Positions 19,969 through 30,421 are shown, counted from the stretch's first letter. The stretch: 64,000 nucleotides of DNA from Bradyrhizobium sp. sGM-13 (GCF_018398875.1 NZ_JAGWDK010000006.1:298889-362888), one strand, 5' to 3'. The notes: generated by a model from the letters alone, not told the origin. Translations and numbers: made by a program.

Positions 19969-21123
19969 TCAAACTCTCTCATTGCTGCGACCGGGACTGG
20001 CAGTCAGCCCGGTCAGGTTGAACACGCGCTTGGGGATGAGTTCGCCATTGCCAATTTCAGCAAGCGCCAAAAGACGGCCTGCCACCGTGACATAGACTGT
20101 GCCGCTACTATTGGGCGCATCCCGTCCGCGCAACAAAACGGCCTGGCCCCTGTGGAGCCTTGCCGCATCAGCCCGTGTGACGGCCAGTGCCGGGATGTCG
20201 TCCAGCGCGGTCTCAACGGGCAAAAGCGCGTCGGCGAGGCTTCCCTCGCCAGACGCGGCTCTATTGCATAAAGCCTCCAACTCTTCCAGCGGAATCATGT
20301 CCGTTTCGCGGAACGGGCCGACCAACGTCCGCCGCAACGCGCAGATATGGCCGAAACAGCCCAGAATCCGGCCGATATCGCGGGCCAGCGCTCGGACATA
20401 GGTGCCCTTGCCGCACTCCGCCTCGAACACGGATTGACCGTTATCTCCATGTTCTACAAGGGTTAATTCGTGAATCTCGACCGGCCGGGGCTTCAATTCG
20501 ACGGTTTCGCCGTCCCGCGCCAGGTCATAGGCGCGCTCGCCCTGGACCTTGATTGCCGAATATTGCGGCGGGATCTGCTCGATCAGCCCGGTGAATTGGG
20601 GCAGCAGGGCCCGGATCGCGTCCGCTGACGGGCGGAGTTCGCTGCTCTGGGTCACCCGCCCCTCGGTATCGTCGGTGTCGCGCTCCTCACCCCAGGCGAC
20701 CGTGAAGCGGTAGCGCTTGCGGCCGTCCATCACGAACGGAACCGTCTTGGTGGCCTCGCCGAGCGCGATCGGCAGGCCGCCGGACGCCAGCGGATCGAGC
20801 GTGCCGGCATGGCCGGCGCGCTTGGCCTGGAACAGGCGCTTGAGAATGGCAACCGCGTGCGTCGACGTCATGCCGATCGGCTTGTCGAGAATCACCCAGC
20901 CATGGACGTCGCGCTTGTCGCGCCGCGGCTGGTTGTTCTGGCGCGGCTGTTTGGTATGGCGCGGATCGTTGTTGGTGCGACGTTCGTCATTGTCGACGCG
21001 GCGCTTGCCGTCGTCGACGCGGCGTTCACCATCGTTGCGTGAATCGGAAAAATTATTTTTTTCAGCATCGTGCGAATCGGCAGTTTGCTGCTCGATCGCA
21101 CGGTTGGCAGCGGTCGTAACCAT
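19969..21123 (-). CDS. truB: TruB, tRNA pseudouridine-55 synthase, with repetitive N-terminal extension
   Basis: TruB makes pseudouridine 55 in the T loop of tRNAs. The catalytic domain starts at about residue 74 ([14 protein letters not shown]) and holds the catalytic Asp D110 in [11 protein letters not shown], then [18 protein letters not shown] and [12 protein letters not shown]. The C-terminal PUA-like part is near residues 310-370. The first 70 or so residues are an unusual charged extension with four tandem seven-residue repeats (positions 31-58). The ATG 21123 overlaps the rbfA stop by one base (TGATG), so the genes are probably coupled; a GTG just upstream is an alternative start. Confidence 0.95.
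   Translation of the reverse strand: MVTTAANRAIEQQTADSHDAEKNNFSDSRNDGERRVDDGKRRVDNDERRTNNDPRHTKQPRQNNQPRRDKRDVHGWVILDKPIGMTSTHAVAILKRLFQAKRAGHAGTLDPLASGGLPIALGEATKTVPFVMDGRKRYRFTVAWGEERDTDDTEGRVTQSSELRPSADAIRALLPQFTGLIEQIPPQYSAIKVQGERAYDLARDGETVELKPRPVEIHELTLVEHGDNGQSVFEAECGKGTYVRALARDIGRILGCFGHICALRRTLVGPFRETDMIPLEELEALCNRAASGEGSLADALLPVETALDDIPALAVTRADAARLHRGQAVLLRGRDAPNSSGTVYVTVAGRLLALAEIGNGELIPKRVFNLTGLTASPGRSNERV
20950..21033 (-). repeat. Four tandem 21-bp repeats inside truB
   Basis: The codons specify [21 protein letters not shown] and NDPRHTK in series, so the DNA is a degenerate 21-bp tandem repeat. It lies in the N-terminal extension of TruB and is a likely site of copy-number change between strains. 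Confidence 0.75.
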
Positions 21124-21536
21124 CACTTGTCGTCCGAATCGGGTGCAAGGTCTCTTTGCACCGCAGGTGTTCGCAGTAATTTCTCGATCCGTTCCGCTTC
21201 GTCGAATCGTTCGTCGACGCGAAAGCGAAGGTCGGGAGCAAATTTTAAGTTAACGCGATGCGCGATCTCGCCGCGCAGGAATTTCTTGTTGCGTTCGAGC
21301 GCCGCAATCACGACGTCGGTGTCGCGTCCACCGAGCGGCATCACGTAAATTGTCGCGAGTTTCAGGTCCGGCGACATTCGCACCTCGGGAACGGTGATGA
21401 TGTGGCCTTCGAGGTCGGGGTCGTGCACGTTACCGTGCGACAGAATATCGGCGACCGCATGGCGCACCGTTTCGCCGACGCGCAATTGTCGTTGCGAGCC
21501 GCCGGGAGCGGAACCCTTGCTGTGGTGGCGGGGCAT
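21123..21536 (-). CDS. rbfA: RbfA, 30S ribosome-binding factor
   Basis: RbfA assists 16S 5'-end maturation and 30S assembly, especially in the cold. The 137-residue product has the single KH-like domain: [21 protein letters not shown], then [24 protein letters not shown] and the later [25 protein letters not shown]. The start at ATG 21536 (MPRHHSK) is preferred; an ATG 15 nt upstream is possible. Its stop overlaps the truB start. It lies downstream of infB with a repeat element between them. Confidence 0.95.
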   Translation of the reverse strand: MPRHHSKGSAPGGSQRQLRVGETVRHAVADILSHGNVHDPDLEGHIITVPEVRMSPDLKLATIYVMPLGGRDTDVVIAALERNKKFLRGEIAHRVNLKFAPDLRFRVDERFDEAERIEKLLRTPAVQRDLAPDSDDK

Positions 21537-21554
21537 TTGTCGAAATCCCAATTG

Positions 21555-21667
21555 CCGTCACCACCCGCGAAAGCGGGTGATGACGTATTCCGTGCTCAAC
21601 GTTAGTTGCGGTGACTACTGGATGCCCCACCCCAGGGCGCAATTGCGCACAAGGCGGGGCATGACGG
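21555..21667. repeat. Intergenic repeat (family B) between infB and rbfA
   Basis: It begins CCGTCACCACCCGCGAAAGCG and closes with GCGGGGCATGACGG. CTACTGGATGCCCCACC in the middle matches the family seen at 9813-9915. It sits within the co-directional infB-rbfA gap, so it should be transcribed and could act as an mRNA processing or stabilising structure. Confidence 0.7.
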
Positions 21668-21706
21668 CTTAGTTCAAAAATCCCAAGCTCTTCGTAAGAC
21701 TTGGAC

Positions 21707-24355
21707 TTACAGAGAGCGCTGGATCGTCTCCACGCGATAACATTCGATGACGTCGCCGACACGCATGTCGCCGTAATTCTCGAACGCCATGCCGCATTCC
21801 TGGCCGGACTGCACTTCCTTCACTTCGTCCTTGAAGCGTTTCAGCGTCGACAGCTTGCCTTCGTGCACGACGACGTTGTCGCGGATCAGGCGAACGTTGG
21901 CGCCGCGCTCCACGGTGCCGTCGGTGACGCGGCAGCCGGCAACCTTGCCGACCTTGGAAATGTTGAACACTTCCAGGATCTGAGCATTGCCCAGCATGGT
22001 TTCGCGCAGCGTCGGCGCGAGCAGGCCGGACATCGCCTTTTTGATGTCGTCGACGAGATCGTAGATGATGTTGTAGTAGCGGATCTCGATGCCGTTGCGC
22101 TTGGCGGCCGCGGCAGCTTCCTTGTTGGCGCGCACCGAAAAGCCGATGATCGCGGCATTAAAGCCTTCCGCCAGCGTGACGTCGGATTCGGAGATGCCGC
22201 CGACGCCCGCGTGCAGGATACGCGCGGCGACTTCGTCGGTACCCAGTTTTTCCAGCGAACCCAAAATGGCTTCGAGTGAGCCCTGCACGTCGGCTTTGAC
22301 GATCAGCGGGAATTCCTTGCGGCCCGCGGTCTTGAGCTGCGACATCATCTGCTCGAGCGAGCCGCGCATGCCGGAAATCGAGGCGGCGGCGTTCTCGCGC
22401 TTCTGGTGGGCGCGATAGCTCGTCACCTGGCGGGCGCGGGCTTCGTTCTCGACCACCGCAAGGCGGTCGCCGGCTTCCGGCGGACCGTTGAAGCCGAGTA
22501 CTTCGACCGGCACCGAAGGTCCGGCTTCGTCGATGTTCTCGCCCTGATCCGAGATCAGCGCGCGGACACGGCCCATTTCGGCGCCGGCCACGATGATGTC
22601 GCCAACCCTCAGCGTACCGCGCTGGACCAGCACGGTCGCGACCGGGCCGCGGCCGCGATCGAGCTTGGCTTCGATCACGGTGCCTTCGGCAGGCCGTTCC
22701 GAATTGGTCTTGAGGTCGAGCAGCTCCGCCTGCAGCGCGATCATTTCGAGCAGCTTGTCGAGGTTGGTCTTGTTCTTGGCGGAGACCTCGACGTCGACGA
22801 CTTCGCCGCCGAACGATTCGACCTGAACCTCGTGCTGCAAGAGTTCGGTGCGCACGCGTTCCGGCTTGGCGTCGGGCTTGTCGATCTTGTTGATCGCCAC
22901 GATCATCGGCACCTTCGCCGCCTTGGCGTGGTTGATCGCCTCCACCGTCTGCGGCATGACGCCGTCATCGGCCGCCACCACCAGGATCACGATATCGGTG
23001 ACCTTGGCGCCGCGCGCGCGCATCGCGGTGAACGCGGCGTGGCCGGGCGTATCGATGAAGGTGATTTTCTTGCCGCTTTCCGGCGAGGTCACCTGGTAGG
23101 CGCCGATATGCTGGGTGATGCCGCCGGCTTCGCCCGACACCACATTGGCGTGACGAAGCGCGTCGAGCAGCGAGGTCTTGCCGTGGTCGACATGGCCCAT
23201 CACGGTAACGACCGGCGAGCGCGGTTCGGTATCGGTGGAATCGTCGACGACGTCGAACAGGCCCTCTTCCACGTCGGAGGCGGCGACGCGCTTGACGGAG
23301 TGACCCATTTCCTCGGTGATCAGCTGCGCAGTGTCGGCATCGATCACGTCGGTGATCTTGTGCATCGCGCCCTGCTTCATCAGCAGGCGGATGACGTCGA
23401 CCGCGCGCTCCGACATGCGGTTGGCGAGTTCCTGGATGGTGATCGCTTCCGGGATCGTGACCTCGCGGATCAGCTTTTCCTTTGGCTCATTGGAGGCGTG
23501 GCCCTTCAGACGCTGGGTGCGGCGGCGGAACGAGGCGATCGAACGCTCGCGCACGTCGTCATTGAGCGCGGTGACCACCGTCAGGCGGCCGCGTTCCTTC
23601 TGTGGGCCGGGCTTGTGGGTGGCCTTGGGAGGGGTTGCGGGGCGCATGGCGCCGCCGGGGCCACGCCGAACGAGACGCGGACCTTCGTCTTCATCGGAAC
23701 CATCGGCGGCAACGCCCGGGGCGCGCGCGGGCGGCACTGCAGCCGGACGGGCGCCAGCTGGGCGGGCGGCGGCGGGTCGCGCTGCGGCGGGTGCCGGCGT
23801 CGCCGCGGGCTTGGTCTCGGTCTCGCCAAATCGCTTCTTGGCCTCGACTTCGGCCTTGCGCTTGGCTTCCTCTTCCAGGCGGTGCCGTTCTTCCTCAGCC
23901 TTGCGGCGGGCCTCGGCGGCCTCGCGTTCGGCCTGTTCGATGCCTTCACGGCTGGCGCGGCGCTTGGCCTCTTCCTCGGCCAGGCGGCGCTCTTCGATTT
24001 CGCGCATCTTGGCGTCGGCCAGCGCGCTGGCGCGGGCGGAACGCTCGTCTTCCGTCAATGTTCGCAGCACCACGCCCGAACCGCCGCGCGCGGGACCCGG
24101 CGTTGCTGCAGGGCGGGAGAGGGGGGCCTTTGCGGCGGGCGCCGCCTTGGCGGCGGCCGGCTCGGGCGCATGCGTCTCAGTGGCGGGCGCGTCGCCGCCG
24201 ACGCGGCGCTTCCCACGCTTTTCGACCACGACCTGCTTGGTCCGGCCATGGCTGAAGCTCTGGCGCACGGTGCCCGTCTCGACCCGCGGCTTCAGCGTCA
24301 AGGTCTTGGTCGGAACACTCAAAGTCTTGTCGCCAGGCGTTTTGGTATCAACCAT
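21707..24355 (-). CDS. infB: Translation initiation factor IF-2
   Basis: IF-2 is the GTPase that delivers initiator tRNA to the ribosome. The 882-residue protein has a long N-terminal region (residues about 1-280) that is Ala/Pro/Glu/Arg-rich, with a coiled-coil-like stretch of [20 protein letters not shown] type, as usual in alphaproteobacteria. The GTPase core shows G1 [12 protein letters not shown]3 DTPGHAAFT and G4 NKIDKPDA (residues about 380-560). IF-2 domains II-IV follow, ending [25 protein letters not shown]. It starts at ATG 24355 after the YlxR/L7Ae gene and belongs to the nusA-infB operon. Confidence 0.97.
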   Translation of the reverse strand: MVDTKTPGDKTLSVPTKTLTLKPRVETGTVRQSFSHGRTKQVVVEKRGKRRVGGDAPATETHAPEPAAAKAAPAAKAPLSRPAATPGPARGGSGVVLRTLTEDERSARASALADAKMREIEERRLAEEEAKRRASREGIEQAEREAAEARRKAEEERHRLEEEAKRKAEVEAKKRFGETETKPAATPAPAAARPAAARPAGARPAAVPPARAPGVAADGSDEDEGPRLVRRGPGGAMRPATPPKATHKPGPQKERGRLTVVTALNDDVRERSIASFRRRTQRLKGHASNEPKEKLIREVTIPEAITIQELANRMSERAVDVIRLLMKQGAMHKITDVIDADTAQLITEEMGHSVKRVAASDVEEGLFDVVDDSTDTEPRSPVVTVMGHVDHGKTSLLDALRHANVVSGEAGGITQHIGAYQVTSPESGKKITFIDTPGHAAFTAMRARGAKVTDIVILVVAADDGVMPQTVEAINHAKAAKVPMIVAINKIDKPDAKPERVRTELLQHEVQVESFGGEVVDVEVSAKNKTNLDKLLEMIALQAELLDLKTNSERPAEGTVIEAKLDRGRGPVATVLVQRGTLRVGDIIVAGAEMGRVRALISDQGENIDEAGPSVPVEVLGFNGPPEAGDRLAVVENEARARQVTSYRAHQKRENAAASISGMRGSLEQMMSQLKTAGRKEFPLIVKADVQGSLEAILGSLEKLGTDEVAARILHAGVGGISESDVTLAEGFNAAIIGFSVRANKEAAAAAKRNGIEIRYYNIIYDLVDDIKKAMSGLLAPTLRETMLGNAQILEVFNISKVGKVAGCRVTDGTVERGANVRLIRDNVVVHEGKLSTLKRFKDEVKEVQSGQECGMAFENYGDMRVGDVIECYRVETIQRSL

Positions 24356-24427
24356 TCAGCAGTCCTAATCTCGTTAGCGTTGTGCGGTTTCCGCACCGTC
24401 TTAAAGCAGGTCTTCGGAACCAATCTG

Positions 24428-25111
24428 TCAGTCAGAATTTCTGGTCGCCATTCCGGTCTTGTCGTCATCGTCCGTCCGGTATCGAACCAGGATCTGGCAG
24501 CGCGACAGGAACGTCTTGCTCGCCGGGCCCGCGAGCAGCGCAGCATGTATCACATTTGACCGGCCCAGTGCCAAATCCAATTGTGCCGAGGTTAAAGCAG
24601 TAACAATCGGCAAATCCCGCGATTCACCGATATTTCGGCCCCTTTGCCCGGCGATCGCGTCCAATTTGCGGATTCCGTCGGCCGCGCCGTCGGAAGCGTG
24701 GATCAAGACTGCGGCCCTGCCCTGTTCGAGCAGGCCCTCGACCTTGGCAAAGCCGGAAACCACCTGACCGGCTTTGGCCGCCATGGCCAGTGCCTCGGTG
24801 CAGCTTCGTTCCAGCAGGGCCTCGGTATCGGCGGGAAGGGTCGCCGCGACCCGGACGTCGCGCTTGAACCCTCTGTTAAATTGGTGACGCCGCACCGCTT
24901 CCGCAACCGTCCGGCGCGAGGCCGACACCCAGAGGCCGCGGCCGGGCAGCTTGCGTTTCAAATCGGGGATCACCTCGCCCGAGGGGGCGACAACGAACCG
25001 GATCAGCTCGTCGACCGGACGCACCTCGCGACTGACCGCGCACATCCGCATGGTCGCGGACTTGTCGGTCCGCGGCCCATGGTCGAGATCGGGGTCAGCC
25101 AAAGCGAGCAT
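24428..25111 (-). CDS. YlxR-type RNA-binding domain fused to an L7Ae-like domain
   Basis: The 227-residue protein combines two usually separate small proteins of the nusA-infB operon. Residues about 20-95 are a YlxR (DUF448) domain (MRMCAVSREVRPVDELIRF, PGRGLWVSASRRTV). Residues about 105-200 resemble an L7Ae/L30e-type RNA-binding domain (GQVVSGFAKVEGLLEQGRAAVLIHASDGA). Fusion of this kind is common in alphaproteobacteria. A role in RNA binding linked to NusA or IF-2 is likely, but no reaction is known. The ATG 25111 start leaves 20 unconserved residues before the domain; ATG 25051 would remove them. Confidence 0.82.
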   Translation of the reverse strand: MLALADPDLDHGPRTDKSATMRMCAVSREVRPVDELIRFVVAPSGEVIPDLKRKLPGRGLWVSASRRTVAEAVRRHQFNRGFKRDVRVAATLPADTEALLERSCTEALAMAAKAGQVVSGFAKVEGLLEQGRAAVLIHASDGAADGIRKLDAIAGQRGRNIGESRDLPIVTALTSAQLDLALGRSNVIHAALLAGPASKTFLSRCQILVRYRTDDDDKTGMATRNSD

Positions 25112-25186
25112 GCCTGTTTGATAGCTCCAGTCATCTGCGCACGGTCTGCGCGCAGAAAAGAGTTTCGGTTTTGCGGAACACCCGCA

Positions 25187-26797
25187 CTACGCCGTTTGGT
25201 CTTCGGTGGCTTCAGCCGTCTCGGATTGCTTGGCGAGTTCGGCCTCGGTGATCCAGCCGGCAATGACGCGAGCCTGCATGATCATGGCTTCCGCATCTTC
25301 GCGCGAGATCTCGTTGGCGTCGAGAATGCCGGGATGCTTGGTCGGCTCGCCGCCTTCCTTGCGTTCGGTCCAGCCGACCAGATCGTCGGTGGCGCAGCCC
25401 GCCAGATCCTCGACCGTCTTGATGTCGTTTTCGCCGAACTTCACCAGCATCTTCGAGGTCACGCCGGGGACCTTCTTCATTGCATCTTCCACGCCGAGTT
25501 CCTTGCGCTTGTTTTCCAGCTCGGTTTCGAGCTGCTCCAGATATTCTCTCGCCCGGCTCTGCAGCTCGTTGGCGGTTTCCTCGTCGAAGCCCTCGATGCC
25601 GGCCAACTCCTTGGCATCGACCAGCGCCAGTTCCTCGACCGACGTGAAACCTTCGGATGCCAGCAACTGACCCACCACTTCGTCGACGTTCAGCGCTTCC
25701 ATGAAAACGCGGGTCGAGTTCTCGAAATCGGCCTGACGGCGCTCGGATTCTTCCTGCTCGGTGAGGATGTCGATGTCCCAGCCGGTGAGCTGCGAGGCGA
25801 GGCGCACGTTCTGGCCGCGGCGGCCGATCGCCAGCGAGAGCTGATTGTTGGTGTCGGGAACCACGACCTCGATCCGCTCGCGGTCCTCATCGATCACGAC
25901 CTTGGCGACTTCGGCGGGCGCCAGCGCGTTGACGACGAAGGTTGCGATGTCGGGCGACCACGGAATGATGTCGATCTTTTCGCCCTGCAGTTCGTTCACC
26001 ACCGCCTGCACGCGCGAGCCGCGCATGCCGACGCAGGCGCCGACCGGATCCACCGAGGAATCCCGGGAAATCACGCCGATTTTCGCACGCGAGCCGGGAT
26101 CGCGGGCCACCGCCTTGATCTCGACGATGCCGTCATAGATCTCAGGCACCTCTTGCGCGAACAGTTTGGCCATGAACTGCGGATGGGTGCGGGAGAGGAA
26201 GATCTGCGGTCCGCGGGTTTCGCGGCGGACATCGAAGATATAGGCGCGGACGCGGTCGCCGTTGCGGAATACCTCGCGGGGCAGCATTTCGTCGCGGCGG
26301 ATGATGGCTTCACCGCGGCCGAGATCGACGATCACGCTGCCATATTCGACGCGCTTGACGACGCCGTTGACGATGTCGCCGATGCGGTCCTTGAATTCCT
26401 GGTATTGCCGGTCGCGTTCGGCCTCGCGCACCTTCTGCACGATCACCTGCTTGGCGGATTGCGCGGCGATGCGGCCATATTCCAACGGCGGCAGGGTGTC
26501 GGCGATGGTGTCGCCGACCTGGGCGCCCGGATTAGCGCGCTGCGCGTCCGCCAGCGAAATCTGGTTCGCCGAGTTCTCGACGTGATCGACCACCAGCATG
26601 TGGCGGGACAGCCGCAGTTCGCCCTTCTTGGCGTCGATCTCGGCGTGAACGTCGGTCTCGCTGCCGTAACGGGCGCGGGCCGCCTTGGCGATGGCGTCTT
26701 CCATCGCGGCGATCACGATGCCGCGGTCGATCGACTTTTCGCGGGCGACCGCGTCTGCGATCTGCAGCAACTCGAGTTTGTTGGCACTGACTGCCAT
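25187..26797 (-). CDS. nusA: Transcription elongation/termination factor NusA
   Basis: NusA binds RNA polymerase and nascent RNA, affecting pausing, termination and antitermination. The 536-residue protein has an N-terminal polymerase-binding domain ([17 protein letters not shown]) and an S1 domain (about 135-200). KH1 and KH2 follow: [20 protein letters not shown] and [21 protein letters not shown]. Two C-terminal acidic repeats (about 360-500) contain helix-hairpin-helix-like stretches. The gene begins 3 bp after the rimP stop. NusA could feed back on the hairpin in the rimP leader. Confidence 0.97.
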   Translation of the reverse strand: MAVSANKLELLQIADAVAREKSIDRGIVIAAMEDAIAKAARARYGSETDVHAEIDAKKGELRLSRHMLVVDHVENSANQISLADAQRANPGAQVGDTIADTLPPLEYGRIAAQSAKQVIVQKVREAERDRQYQEFKDRIGDIVNGVVKRVEYGSVIVDLGRGEAIIRRDEMLPREVFRNGDRVRAYIFDVRRETRGPQIFLSRTHPQFMAKLFAQEVPEIYDGIVEIKAVARDPGSRAKIGVISRDSSVDPVGACVGMRGSRVQAVVNELQGEKIDIIPWSPDIATFVVNALAPAEVAKVVIDEDRERIEVVVPDTNNQLSLAIGRRGQNVRLASQLTGWDIDILTEQEESERRQADFENSTRVFMEALNVDEVVGQLLASEGFTSVEELALVDAKELAGIEGFDEETANELQSRAREYLEQLETELENKRKELGVEDAMKKVPGVTSKMLVKFGENDIKTVEDLAGCATDDLVGWTERKEGGEPTKHPGILDANEISREDAEAMIMQARVIAGWITEAELAKQSETAEATEDQTA

Positions 26798-26800
26798 GAC

Positions 26801-27565
26801 CTAGTCTCCTTCGGTAGGATCGATCTCGCCTCTGCGCAGTCTCTCTGCGGCGAGGCGGTGTTTCTTGGTATTCGTCGGCTCCAGCTTCTTGCCGGGCTTC
26901 GGCTTCGGTTTGTTGCTTTTGGCCGGATCACTCTTTTTTGCGTGCGGCGGAGGCGGCGGCGTCAGCCCGAGATTCTGCTTCAACTCGCGCTCGGCTTGCT
27001 TGCCGCGCCGCATCGATTCCGCAATCAACTCGTCGGTCAGAACCAGCCGGGCGTCGGAGATGTCTTCCATCACCAGGAGCACGTCGCCATCTTCGTCCGC
27101 GCGTGTGTCATCCCGATGTAGCCGCACGGCATTGCCTTCGACACCTGCCAGCGTACCACGGAAGCGCTTGCGGCCCTGATGGGCGACTGCCATTTCGATT
27201 TTCACGAGATGACCGGCGTAGCGTTCGAAATCGGAGCGGCGCACCAGCGGGCGATCGATGCCGGGCGATGAAATCTCCAGACGGTAGGCGCGCTCGATCG
27301 GATCGGCGACGTCGAGCACCGGCGACAGCGCCCGCGAGATCGCCTCGCAATCCTCGATCTGCATCGAGCCGTCGGGCCGCTCCGCCATGATCTGGACAGT
27401 GCATCCGGCCTCGCCGGAAATCTTGATCCGGACTAGGCGGTAGCCCATTCCCTGCAAAACCGGCCCGGCAACGGCCGACACCCGCGCCGCCACGCCCGGC
27501 TCGACGACGAGACGGGGCTCGGCCAAGAGGTCGGCATCCTCGGGAACAGCAGTTGGATCGGTCAT
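26801..27565 (-). CDS. rimP: RimP, ribosome maturation factor
   Basis: RimP is needed for 30S maturation. The 254-residue product has the N-terminal alpha/beta domain ([19 protein letters not shown], with [14 protein letters not shown]) and the conserved [13 protein letters not shown] motif, then an Sm-like C-terminal domain. A Lys/Pro-rich tail of about 55 residues ([19 protein letters not shown] onward) extends beyond the usual length of about 150-200 and is typical of Bradyrhizobium-type RimP, as far as I recall. I chose ATG 27565 (MTDPTAV); ATG 27577 is four codons longer. It heads the nusA-infB operon behind a promoter and leader hairpin. Confidence 0.94.
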   Translation of the reverse strand: MTDPTAVPEDADLLAEPRLVVEPGVAARVSAVAGPVLQGMGYRLVRIKISGEAGCTVQIMAERPDGSMQIEDCEAISRALSPVLDVADPIERAYRLEISSPGIDRPLVRRSDFERYAGHLVKIEMAVAHQGRKRFRGTLAGVEGNAVRLHRDDTRADEDGDVLLVMEDISDARLVLTDELIAESMRRGKQAERELKQNLGLTPPPPPHAKKSDPAKSNKPKPKPGKKLEPTNTKKHRLAAERLRRGEIDPTEGD

Positions 27566-27681
27566 GTCCAGGGTCAAAAGCGTCTTACTTGCATGGGTTT
27601 AGGCCGGGCCTAACCGGAGGTCCGGCCGGTTCCCCGAACCGCCCTTGAGGCCCCGTTCTGGGCAAGGCGGGTTCAGGTAAT

Positions 27682-27714
27682 AAAAAAGAGCGGGTCCCGG
27701 GGGGCCCACTCTCA
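27682..27714 (-). terminator. Terminator-like hairpin with U6 in the rimP leader
   Basis: On the minus strand, GAGUGGG pairs with CCCGCUC around a C/G-rich loop region and is followed at once by UUUUUUA. It lies roughly 30-60 nt after the predicted start and about 120 nt before rimP. A smaller hairpin ATACG-ATCG-CGTAT precedes it. This is the layout of an attenuator, or of a short RNA ending here. Confidence 0.7.
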
Positions 27715-27748
27715 ATACGCGATCGTATGAGAACCATAAGTTGCCGCG

Positions 27749-27777
27749 GATATAGCGGTTTTTCCGCAATCCGACAA
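27749..27777 (-). promoter_or_regulatory. Promoter of the rimP-nusA-infB operon
   Basis: On the minus strand, -35 TTGTCG (27777-27772) and -10 TATATC (27754-27749) have an ideal 17-bp spacer, giving a start near 27742. The spacer contains GCGGAAAAACCGC, a small inverted repeat. The next gene in this direction is rimP, after the leader hairpin. Confidence 0.65.
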
Positions 27778-27902
27778 GGCCCGCAATCCCGTTAAGTCCG
27801 ATTTTGCCAAGCTTTGAGAGCGGGGTAAAGCCTAACCCTTCATTCATGAACGCTGCCTAGATTTCCCGAAACCAGCCAATTTTGGCCGGTTTAGGTGGGT
27901 TT

Positions 27903-28973
27903 ATGATTGTTTCGCCATCGCTGATCCCCGAACTCGACGACATTGTCAGTCGTGGCGACCCCAAGCGCCGCGCCGATGCCGCGCGTCGTATCAGCGAGCT
28001 CTTCCTGCAGGGTGCAGCAAGCTTCCGTCCCGATCACGTCGATTTTTTCGACGGCGTCCTGACCAGCCTCGTTCCGCATGCCGAGATCGAGGCGCGCGCC
28101 GAACTGGCCGAGCGCCTGTCGACGCTGGCGAATGCGCCGCGTGGCCTGGTCGGCCAACTCGCCCATGAAGATGAAATTGCCATTGCAGGCCCGTTGCTGC
28201 GCCACTCGCCGGTCATCGCCGAGAAGATGCTAATCGAAATTGCGTCCATGAAGGGCCAGGGTCATCTGCTGGCGATGGCGGAGCGGCCGACGCTTTCGGC
28301 CGAGCTCACCGACGTCATGATCGCCCGCGGCGACCGTGCGGTGGTCAGGCGCGCCGCCGGCAATGCGGGCGCGGCCTTTTCATCGGAAGGCTATTCGACG
28401 CTGATCAAGCGCGCCGGCCAGGACGGCGTGCTGACGATAAGGCTCGGCCAGCGCGACGATCTGTCACCTACGCAATTGAAGGAGCTGCTCTCCGGCTCCA
28501 TCGACGTCATCCGTCGCCGCCTGTTCCAGGTCGTCAAGCCTGAGCGGCAGGCCGATATCAAGCAGGCAATGACGGCTATCACCGGCCCGTCCGAACGCGA
28601 GGAGCGACGCGACTTCGTGCCGGCGCAGCGCACGGTGCTGAAGCTCCACCGCGAAGGCGCGCTCGGCGAAGGCGCATTGCTCAACTTTGCCAGGGCCTTC
28701 AAATACGAGGAATCGATCGCCGCGCTGTCGGCGATGACCGGCGTCAAGATCGAAACCCTCGACCGCCTGATCAGCGGCGATCGCTACGATCCGATCCTGA
28801 TCGCCGGCAAAGCCATCGATCTCGAATGGGCGGCGGTGCGCGCGCTGATCATCCTTCGGCTCGGTCCGAACCGGACGGCATCACCTGCCGAGATCGAAAG
28901 CGCGCGTGTGAATTACGTGCGCCTGATGCCCATGACCGCCCAGCGCGTCGTCGAGTTCTGGAAGACGCGGTAG
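27903..28973 (+). CDS. DUF2336 family protein
   Basis: The 356-residue protein matches the alphaproteobacterial DUF2336 pattern: an all-helical, HEAT-like N-terminal half (IPELDDIVSRGDPKRRADAARRIS, LVGQLAHEDEIAIAGPLLRHSP) and a helical C-terminal half ending MPMTAQRVVEFWKTR. It has no signal or membrane segment, so is likely cytoplasmic. Function is unknown. The ATG 27903 (MIVSPSL) suits the family better than a frame start 21 nt earlier. It diverges from rimP, sharing the gap that holds the rimP promoter. Confidence 0.8.
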   Translation: MIVSPSLIPELDDIVSRGDPKRRADAARRISELFLQGAASFRPDHVDFFDGVLTSLVPHAEIEARAELAERLSTLANAPRGLVGQLAHEDEIAIAGPLLRHSPVIAEKMLIEIASMKGQGHLLAMAERPTLSAELTDVMIARGDRAVVRRAAGNAGAAFSSEGYSTLIKRAGQDGVLTIRLGQRDDLSPTQLKELLSGSIDVIRRRLFQVVKPERQADIKQAMTAITGPSEREERRDFVPAQRTVLKLHREGALGEGALLNFARAFKYEESIAALSAMTGVKIETLDRLISGDRYDPILIAGKAIDLEWAAVRALIILRLGPNRTASPAEIESARVNYVRLMPMTAQRVVEFWKTR

Positions 28974-28980
28974 CGATCTG

Positions 28981-29000
28981 CCTCGCTCGTCATTGCGAGG
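28981..29000. terminator. Short hairpin after DUF2336 gene, remnant of an intergenic repeat
   Basis: CCTCGC (28981-28986) pairs with GCGAGG (28995-29000) across CTCGTCATT-like sequence typical of the CGTCATTGCGAGG repeat family (full copy at 54794-54914). It is 7 bp after the stop codon. There is no U tract. Confidence 0.4.
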
Positions 29001-29026
29001 AGCCAACGTCGAAAACTCATCATGCC

Positions 29027-29938
29027 TTAGTGGGACTGAGCGTAGGGTGTCGCATTCATCAGCAGCACACCAAACAGAAGAACCAGATAGAGTATGGAAA
29101 ACGCAAACAGACGACGAGCAGGCCGCCGTTGCTTATCGTCGCTCCGATGTACTTGCCATGAAAGAAAAACCATGATCGCCCCAAGGACCGCCGCAGCCGC
29201 GCCATAGATCGCTCCGGCGAACCCCAGCGCCCAAGGTAGCAGTGAGATCAGAACGAGAAAAACGCTGTAGAGAAGAATCTGGCGTTTTGTTTCGACCCCG
29301 CCGGCTACGACCGGCAGCATCGGCACGCCGGCCCTGGTATATTCTCCGGCAAGATTGAGCGACAGTGCCCAGAAGTGGGGTGGCGTCCAAAGGAAGATGA
29401 TCAGGAACAGGATGAGCGGCTCGATCCCGCCATTTCCGGTGGCAGCAACCCAGCCGATCACCGGAGGGAGTGCGCCGGCAGCACCGCCAATGACAATGTT
29501 CTGCGGTGTTCGGCGCTTGAGCCACATTGTGTAGACGACGACATAAAAGAAAATTGTGAAAGCAAGCAGCGCAGCCGCGGCCAGGTTCAGCAAAGTGCCG
29601 AGAGCCAGAACGGCACACACGCCGAGCGTCAGTCCGAAAACCAATGCTTCCGAGCGAGATACGCGGCCGCCAGGAATGGGACGCATGGCGGTACGCGCCA
29701 TCACCGCATCGATGTCGGCGTCGTACCACATATTGAGAGCACCTGCGGCGCCAGCTCCGGCAGCTATGCAAAGAATGGCAGCCATACCGGCGAATGGATC
29801 GATGTCGCCGGGCGCGACCATGAGACCGACGAGTGCCGTAAACACGACGAGCGACATGACGCGCGGCTTTGTCAGCGCGACATAATCCCCGACCGTGGCA
29901 TACCTCCCGCGAAGGAGAATTGAACGATTGATTTGCAT
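29027..29938 (-). CDS. ctaB: Protoheme IX farnesyltransferase (heme O synthase)
   Basis: This UbiA-family membrane enzyme attaches farnesyl to heme b to form heme O, the precursor of heme a for the adjacent oxidase. The 303-residue product from ATG 29938 has the Asp-rich prenyl-diphosphate motif [15 protein letters not shown] and the second conserved loop [17 protein letters not shown], and about eight or nine membrane segments. GGGGGGG lies 9 nt upstream of this ATG; a start 66 nt earlier is possible. It is the last gene of the cox cluster. Confidence 0.93.
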   Translation of the reverse strand: MQINRSILLRGRYATVGDYVALTKPRVMSLVVFTALVGLMVAPGDIDPFAGMAAILCIAAGAGAAGALNMWYDADIDAVMARTAMRPIPGGRVSRSEALVFGLTLGVCAVLALGTLLNLAAAALLAFTIFFYVVVYTMWLKRRTPQNIVIGGAAGALPPVIGWVAATGNGGIEPLILFLIIFLWTPPHFWALSLNLAGEYTRAGVPMLPVVAGGVETKRQILLYSVFLVLISLLPWALGFAGAIYGAAAAVLGAIMVFLSWQVHRSDDKQRRPARRLFAFSILYLVLLFGVLLMNATPYAQSH

Positions 29939-30010
29939 GAGACTGATGCCCCCCCTGTTGCAAGCGAGCTGGCGACGTGTTGAAGCACCTCCGATACGAA
30001 GCAAAGCTGA

Positions 30011-30412
30011 TTACGTCGGGGAGGCGAAGAACAGGACCCGGATCAGGTGCGTGTAGTCGGATTCGAACACCATGATGGCCACGAACACCAGCACCAACAC
30101 CGGCGGCAGCAGGATGGCGTAGACCAGGGCCAGCCGCTCCCAGGCCATATGCATGAAGACGGCGACGATCAGGCCCGCCTTCAACATCATGAACAACAGG
30201 ATCAGGGACCATCTGAGATAGCCGTGTAAGCCGAAGTAGTCGACGAGATACGAGCAGGCGCTGAGGACGAACAACCAGCCCCAGACCACGAGATAGAGCT
30301 TGATCGGATGCTGCTGCCCCTTTTCGTGCGCGGCTGGAGCTGCGATTGCATCATGCGCATGGGTTTGCAGCGAAGGTTGTTGTGCTTCCAGATGTACTGC
30401 CACGTTTGTCAT
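30011..30412 (-). CDS. Cytochrome c oxidase subunit IV-like membrane protein
   Basis: The 133-residue protein has an N-terminal His-rich cytoplasmic tail and three membrane segments (IKLYLVVWGWLFVLSACSYLV, then LILLFMMLKAGLIVAVFMHM, then LVYAILLPPVLVLVFVAIMVF, each given in part). The MLKAGLIVAVFMH stretch is the signature of prokaryotic subunit IV (CoxF/CyoD-like), which assists CuB or complex assembly. It follows coxP after 9 bp and precedes ctaB, so it belongs to the same operon. Confidence 0.85.
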   Translation of the reverse strand: MTNVAVHLEAQQPSLQTHAHDAIAAPAAHEKGQQHPIKLYLVVWGWLFVLSACSYLVDYFGLHGYLRWSLILLFMMLKAGLIVAVFMHMAWERLALVYAILLPPVLVLVFVAIMVFESDYTHLIRVLFFASPT

Positions 30413-30421
30413 GCGCCGACC

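Noticed and set aside
22406..24559. 717-codon plus-strand frame across infB
   Set aside because: Antisense to infB; low-complexity Gly/Arg/His text with no family motif.
24644..27121. 825-codon open frame on the plus strand across nusA and rimP
   Set aside because: It is antisense to two genes with clear family motifs, spans their boundary, and has the His/Asp/Arg-rich composition typical of GC-rich antisense frames.
27599..27847. 82-codon minus-strand frame upstream of rimP
   Set aside because: It covers the predicted promoter and terminator hairpin; no ribosome site or motif supports a protein.
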